Positions 58,688 through 64,000 of a DNA stretch of 64,000 nucleotides are shown here, piece by piece (the stretch's first letter is position 1; every line of letters starts with the position of its first letter). The stretch is from Apostichopus japonicus (Eukaryota > Echinodermata > Holothuroidea > Aspidochirotida > Stichopodidae). Under the pieces are notes generated by a model. That model ran no database searches. It saw only the letters and a list, made by a program, of their open reading frames with translations, and was not told the DNA's origin. The position numbers and the translations under genes are program-made. The stretch is taken from the NCBI RefSeq assembly GCF_037975245.1, contig NC_092577.1:6913001-6977000 (forward strand). The letters run 5' to 3'.

Positions 58688-59757
58688 GGGGGGCGAATAT
58701 TTTTTTCCCAAACTGAACTGACACTGAAATTATATCCTTGATTCTGATTGGCTCTCAGCGAGCACGTCAAACGTCAAACAGCGAACAAGTCAAAAGACAC
58801 AGACATATCGTCAAATGCCTCTTTTTTTTTTTGTGACACCCACTGGCTGGCACACACTCGCTCGCCGTCTTCATGTAACTGCATATTCGACTAGGCCTAT
58901 CATGATTCATTGACTGAATACATTTTGAATTTATGATTAAAAAACGTAAAGTATCGCAACTGCGAATGTACACAAACACCTCGTACATATGTACATCGGC
59001 TACATGTATACAAGTACAAATGTACTGTGTTTTACAGTGTGTTGTATACTATACACAGTACAATAGGCTACATTAACATTTGTTCATTCATACTTAGTAA
59101 AGATTTCTAAATCCTATTGTCCATTCAGGTCATCTGACCGTGGTTAATCCTGTGAGTAATGCACGGTAAAATTACGGGGCATCACTTCAATAAATCTTTG
59201 GTTATGTGTAACCAAAAATGTTTTGTTTTATGATTTTTCCTCCACACAAATGGTAGTGTATGAATGAACGGGGTTAATCAACGGTCTAGCGTGCGTTACT
59301 CACATGATTAATGCACTCCGGGTGTTAATGCTATCGCTGGATGCACTCGGGCTCCGCCCTCGTGCATCGCTTGCATTATCCCCCGATCGTGCATTAATCC
59401 TGTGAGTAACGCACGCTAGACCGTTGATTAACCCCTTATTGTGTAGAGCGGAGCCAAGCGAGTAAACAAACGATCGAGGACTGCCTATAATGGGCGCAGT
59501 AGTTGGGAATAGTTGCTTCATTGTGTTAAGAACACTATATACTTTCGTTCATATATACCTACCAAAAGTTCTGGAAAGTTGCTAATGTGAATATCTTGAA
59601 TTTGTTCGTGTTGATCATACTGATATCGACAGAATATGGAGGGTTCGATGTTGAATACTAAAGTATATCACGTGCTCGCTGAGAGCCAATCAGAATCGAG
59701 GAAATAATTTCAGCGTCAGTTCAGTTTGAAAAAAAATATTCGCCCCCCCCCCGGCCT
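58688..59757 (-). mobile_element. TIR element B, inverted relative to A
   Basis: The same TIR as A at both ends (58690-58755 and about 59685-59757). The interior corresponds to A read backwards: 58780-59060 mirrors 57960-58260, and 59440-59680 mirrors 57725-57960. It additionally contains a foldback element at 59270-59435. Confidence 0.75.
59270..59435. mobile_element. Foldback element, 166 bp, ~47-bp TIRs
   Basis: GGGGTTAATCAACGGTCTAG and the following ~27 bp recur as the exact inverse at the other end with one mismatch, leaving a loop of about 70 bp that contains CACTCGGGCTCCGCCCTCGTG. It lies within TIR element B and is absent from A. No target duplication is obvious. Confidence 0.75.
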
Positions 59758-59849
59758 CCCCTCCTTTTTGGATTGACGCCCCTGATCAGAGTATTCGTCA
59801 TTTGAGCTCAAAATCAGCTTAACGAAAGGAACGTTAAGCAGTATATTTT

Positions 59850-60690
59850 ATAGCAATCCGGTGTTACCGTCCTCCATCGTTTAGGGGAAAAAATAAAATA
59901 AGATATGAGTTTCATCCAGTAAAAAATGGCACGAAAAATTACGCGAGGAATGTTGAAATTAAACAAGATGTTAGGGATGTACAAATGAGAGAGCAAAGCA
60001 GTGCATTAATGTAATTAAGAGCGGAGAAACGATCGAGGTGTTGTAATGATATGTCATATTCCATGTCTTGGTCTGAACATGACACAGCTGTACACAATGT
60101 ATAAATGAGCACCTTAATCTGGCTTTATCTGCCTGGATTTAGTTTAATTCCTCTCCTGACTCGCGAACAGCGAGAATATGGTCTCTTGCTGAAAATGAAG
60201 CTTGTATACGAAGAAATGCCCAGATGAGTGTTACTATCTCTCACCTTTCCTACCCCCCCCCCCCTCCCCCACGTCTCCAATCTCCATTCCTACGCTTATT
60301 TCAAATAAATTGAATGACTTGTAAATTTTAGGCCTAAGTTTGCGCTGAGGAAGTATCGTACATGGAATGCATAGCTTTCGTTCATTTTGCCCCGTGTACA
60401 TGCAGTGTTAGAACACAATGCAATACAATATTTTATCGTATTGTTATGTTTACTTGTAACGGCGATAAAAATCAGAATATATATCACGCTACTCATATTA
60501 TTTATTTAGCCTTCCGTCACTCGATATTTACATAACAAACAAACAGTTTATTATATTACTGATATAGTTATCTGTTGATACTTTGATCCTGGAAGCATAT
60601 TCTATATTAGCATCGTGCAATACGCATCAAACACGGAAAACTCGATAATGATGGGGCTCCCTAATTCTAACATGGTGCTCTCTCGAAGAT
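59850..60690 (+). repeat. Direct duplication, copy 1
   Basis: Shared in order with 62490-63150: GCAATCCGGTGTTACC, TTAAGAGCGGARAAACGAT, TCACTCGATATTTACATA, AACAAACAGTTTA and TTTTGATCCTG. Homology is diverged by eye. No gene in either copy. Confidence 0.7.
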
Positions 60691-60739
60691 AGCTGCTTAA
60701 ATACAATACAGAGTTCTCTCATTGACAGTTCCTGTTATA

Positions 60740-61032
60740 CGCGTAGCCAAGGGGGGGGGGGGGGCGAAGGGGGCAGCCCCCCCCCCCTTGAGCATATTTT
60801 TTACAATTTTTTTTAAGGATTTTATGATATCGCTAGTATTTTCAAAAGAGAAAATACTAAGATGCATCTAACAAGGCAAGGGAAGTGCCATTTCCGGCTA
60901 TCTGGGAGGCATTTACAGCCAAAATTTTCTTGTACGCTTCGCGCCAATCATGGTGGCACTACGCTTAGATAGTTTGCAATGCCGAATCTACAGTTTCGCC
61001 CCTCCCTTGGCAAATTCCTGGCTACGCGCCTG
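60740..61032. mobile_element. Short hAT-like element, 293 bp, perfect 8-bp TSD
   Basis: It is flanked by CTGTTATA on both sides (60732-60739 and 61033-61040). The right end GGCTACGCGCCTG is intact; the left end CGCGTAGCC lacks the first four bases (CAGG) expected from the right end. Same family as 19385-19693, opposite orientation. Confidence 0.85.
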
Positions 61033-61040
61033 CTGTTATA

Positions 61041-62489
61041 CCAGGGAGCTCTCTCAGTGAAGTCCCTAACTATAACAGGTAGCTCTATGTAACAGCTCCT
61101 TTGTGATAGCATTCAACTCTTTCTAAAACAGATCAAGTTATACCATAAAACTCAGTGACAGCTCCCTGTTTCTCTTCAGTCCGTGACAGATCTTTGCTAG
61201 GTATGAAGCTACACAGGCACTACATTATATGACATGGACGCCATGTACCACAGCTCCCTGCATGAGGTCATAGACAGCAGGATTCCAAAGTGGAGGACAA
61301 ATTCAAAATTTCCTACGGATTGATTCAGTTAGGTTCCTGAACCTTTGTAGCAGGACTAGAGGCGAACCAAGGAGGCTATGAAGGAGAGGGTGATATCCTG
61401 TGGTAATTCAAGCCGACTATCACGTAGGTGGGTCTAGGGTCCACCCACCCACCCCATATCCCCACTCCCCCATCCCCATAAAAGTGTAGACGTCAATTGG
61501 TGCACTCTGCATGGGCATATTTAGAATATAAATTTCATCTATATATAAAGGTAGCTCTAAATGCAAGGTTGTGCTGATAAATATTTTCTGTGAGGTTGAA
61601 AAAGTGAGAGGGGTTACCTCTGTAGCAGTGGTCTAATTCTTCAACGGCTGAACGACAACAAAATTTTGGCCCCCACCCAGATGGGCGGTCAACCCCCACC
61701 CAAACTGACGATGGGCGGTCGACCACCCTCCCCCCTCTTGACATGCCAATTTTCGTAAGGTAAACACCATACACAAGTAATATCATTTACTGCTGTAACA
61801 TAATATAGTAGAATAATAATGAATGGCAATGCCGTACTTATATTGCCAGATGGTTTCTTAGTTAGTTTTACCTTTACCTATTATATTATGTGGTCTGACC
61901 GAATGACGTCAAGTACGTCTAGTTTGTTTGTAATGGGTCAAAATGCTTAGTGGAATTTGAGAAAAACCGTGCTAACCTTTAAAATTTAATGACATCTCAT
62001 ATCAATTTGCAATACAAAGATAATAAAGAACGGTTGTTAATTCTGAATGAAACATCACCTTCTCCTCCCCTGTCTATAGGTAGGGATTGCTAGGGTGTAA
62101 TGGACCTTCGATATTATTGCCTGCTTTGATGGTCTTCTACATATCTGGTACTGTCATGGTTGAATCTTAATTTGGTCCTGATTAATACAATTGTTTACAT
62201 GGCTGCAGATCAAGGTATTTAAGTTTCTTGTTTTTCAATTCTTCCTCTTAAACTTTGTTCCTAATATAAATGATCGAGTCATATTTCAAACCTTATTAAT
62301 ACATCATAATAATAATAGTATAGTATAGTTTATCTTAGATATAATAGTTATGCTATATCTCATTCTGCATACATTTCAAATTGTAATTATCTTATAAAAT
62401 TAAAGAGATTTATTAACCAGTGGTCACACCCAACCTCAACTACCACTCTGCCTATATGTTACAATGGTATAATAAATCTTCCAGCTATT
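61041..62489. other. Mostly unique DNA, no gene
   Basis: 61041-61260 contains several diverged AGCTCCCT-type phrases (unit about 35-40 bp) also seen at 60650-60735 and 63140-63262. Otherwise unrecognised. Confidence 0.4.
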
Positions 62490-63150
62490 TCTAACAATCC
62501 GGTGTTACCATCATCCACCTTTATATGAAAAGACAAATTTAACATAATACGTCACTTTTGTCCACGACAGTAACACCAAGCATTTTGAAACAGACAAGCA
62601 CATTAAGGATGTGCAATTAGTAGTATAAAACATTACATAATTATAATTAAGAGCGGAAAAACGATTGAGGAGTATGTTAAAATGAGTGATATACCAAGAT
62701 TTGGTCTGCTGCAAATGCAGCCTATATGTGTAGTATATATATATATATATATATATATTATGTACCTGCAGTGGTAACGTACACCTGAGCCAATACAACA
62801 TGATATGTTATCTTCGTGGGGTCGAGGGGAAGGGCGTAAGTGAAATTATTTACGTATTCACTTGTAACGGCAATAAAACTCTGAATATGGATGTAAAACT
62901 CAAACTTCACATTGTGTTACTTTAATCATGAACTTAAACTTACTTATATCACACAATTCGCAGTATTTATTTAGTTTTCAACAAACCATCACTCGATATT
63001 TACATACCAAACAAACAGTTTACCTTATCACTGATCAGCTGATATTGTTATCTATTAATATTTTGATCCTGTACAATGCTATATTCGCATCTTCTGTACT
63101 TCTACGCAGCAAAAACGAAAAATTCATAATGAAGGGGGCAGCTGCCTAAT
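62490..63150 (+). repeat. Direct duplication, copy 2
   Basis: Counterpart of 59850-60690, with a (TA)n insertion at 62733-62759. Confidence 0.7.
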
Positions 63151-63262
63151 TATACCACGGCAGCTCTGTCTCTGTGTTAGATCCCTAATTATACCAGGCA
63201 GCTCTGTCTCTGTGTTAGATCCCTAATTATACCAGGGTCCTCTCTCTGTGACAGCTCCCTAA
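63151..63262 (+). repeat. Short tandem repeat, ~38-bp unit
   Basis: Three units containing GCTCTGTCTCTGTGTTAGAT or a variant, each followed by CCCTAATTATACCAGG. The third is diverged. Confidence 0.75.
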
Positions 63263-63269
63263 GTATACT

Positions 63270-64000
63270 CAGGGGCGTAGCGAAGGGGTTTTTGTTGGGG
63301 GGTGTGGAGAATTTGATTTGCCGACGGATCTGGAAGTGGTGACTGAAATGGGGGAGGGGTCTAAGGGGAGGGGGTGTCCCCCTCCCCTTTGGCAATTTTT
63401 TAGATTTGAAACGTCCTTAGATGCAATCTGGTGCATATTTTAAGTCAAATTTGAATTGCCGACGGATCTGGAAGTGGTGACTGAAATGGGGGAGGGGTCT
63501 AAGGGGAGGGGGTGTCCCCCTCCCCCTTTGGAAAATTTTTAGTTTCGAAACGTCCTTAGATGCAATCTGGTGTATATTTTAAGTCAAATTTGATTTGCCG
63601 ACGGATCTGGAAGTGGTGACTGAAATGGTGGAGGGGTCTAAGGGGAGGGAGTGTCCCCCTCCCCTTTGGAAAATTTTTAGTTTTGAAACGTCCTTAGATG
63701 CAATGTGGTGCATATTTTAAGTCAAATTTGATTTGCCGACGGATCTGGAAGTGGTGACTGAAATGGGGGAGGGGTCTAAGGTTAGGGGGTCTGCCCCTCC
63801 CCTTTGGAAAATTTTTAGTTTTGAAACGTCCTTAGATGCAATCTGGTGCATATTTTAAGTCAAATTTGGGACGGAAGAAGCTCCCGTTCTCCCTTTCTCT
63901 ATTCAGCTTTCCTTCTTTCTTCCCCTTCCGCTCTCTTCACCTTTTCTCCTTTTGCCGACAGACCCAAAATTTGCCGACAGCGACCAAATTATTGGGGGGT
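63270..64000 (+). mobile_element. hAT-like element, 5' part, cut by the window edge
   Basis: It starts CAGGGGCGTAGCGAAGGGG like the element at 15700-16579. It contains four tandem copies of a ~140-bp unit (GATTTGCCGACGGATCTGGA through GAAACGTCCTTAGATGCAAT; starts near 63312, 63452, 63592 and 63731) where the 15700 copy has one. Then comes the CTCCCGTTCTCC segment and GCCGACAGCGACCAAATTAT at the window edge. The 8-mer AGTATACT precedes it, so the right flank should repeat this. Confidence 0.75.

Overview
The window looks like AT-rich, intergenic or intronic nuclear DNA from a marine invertebrate animal, probably a deuterostome. An echinoderm such as a sea cucumber is my best guess, from the repeat flavour and one NLR-type leucine-rich-repeat exon; the species cannot be fixed from sequence alone. 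There is no complete host gene. Conventional coding evidence is limited to one good LRR exon (about 9.0 kb, minus strand) and a few weak exon candidates (about 22, 24.7 and 47 kb, minus strand). Nearly everything else is transposon-derived.

Layout. 1-2 kb: nothing recognisable. 2.1-6.5 kb: an inverted-ended repeat whose ends are short GGACAATTCCC arrays, with a second inverted pair and a 285-bp tandem dimer inside. 6.5-11.9 kb: AT-rich DNA with the LRR exon. 11.9-18.9 kb: a 7-kb structure with 48-bp inverted termini and a possible 9-bp target duplication. It contains 22-bp arrays, TTTTACC-rich satellite-like blocks, a decayed Penelope-like element (PLE) and two hAT-type insertions with 8-bp target duplications. 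19-25 kb: mostly unique DNA, one short hAT-like element and weak exons. 25.4-37.4 kb: two direct copies of a roughly 3-kb segment, separated by elements rich in TGACnnACGTGAC motifs, a tRNA-derived SINE and fragments of a hAT family. Copy 2 carries a hAT insertion at 37400-38605 and copy 1 preserves the empty site. 38.6-49.4 kb: scattered repeats, a 5'-truncated LINE tail, a 30-bp minisatellite split by an insertion, and more hAT-like elements.

49.4-56.2 kb is the centrepiece. A full-length, apparently intact CR1/L2-type LINE has ORF1 with PHD finger, SGNH esterase and two CCHC knuckles, and ORF2 with endonuclease and reverse transcriptase. Next to it, in the opposite orientation, is a PLE remnant with an intact GIY-YIG endonuclease ORF. 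Both lie between two nearly identical 140-bp inverted repeats, each bordered by (TA)n DNA and each containing a 39-nt sequence that folds as a minimal hammerhead ribozyme. Just outside it (56286-56460) is a sequence whose first 46 nt closely resemble the 5' end of U2 snRNA but whose remainder does not.

56.5-64 kb: two abutting TIR elements in inverted orientation, a 166-bp foldback element, a direct duplication (59.85-60.69 and 62.49-63.15 kb), another short hAT-like element, and a hAT-like element with a four-copy internal tandem that runs off the window.

As a system, the window is best read as layered transposition: LINE into or next to PLE, hAT into PLE, hAT into a segmental duplicate. 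Family names rest on motifs I can see; no database search was possible.
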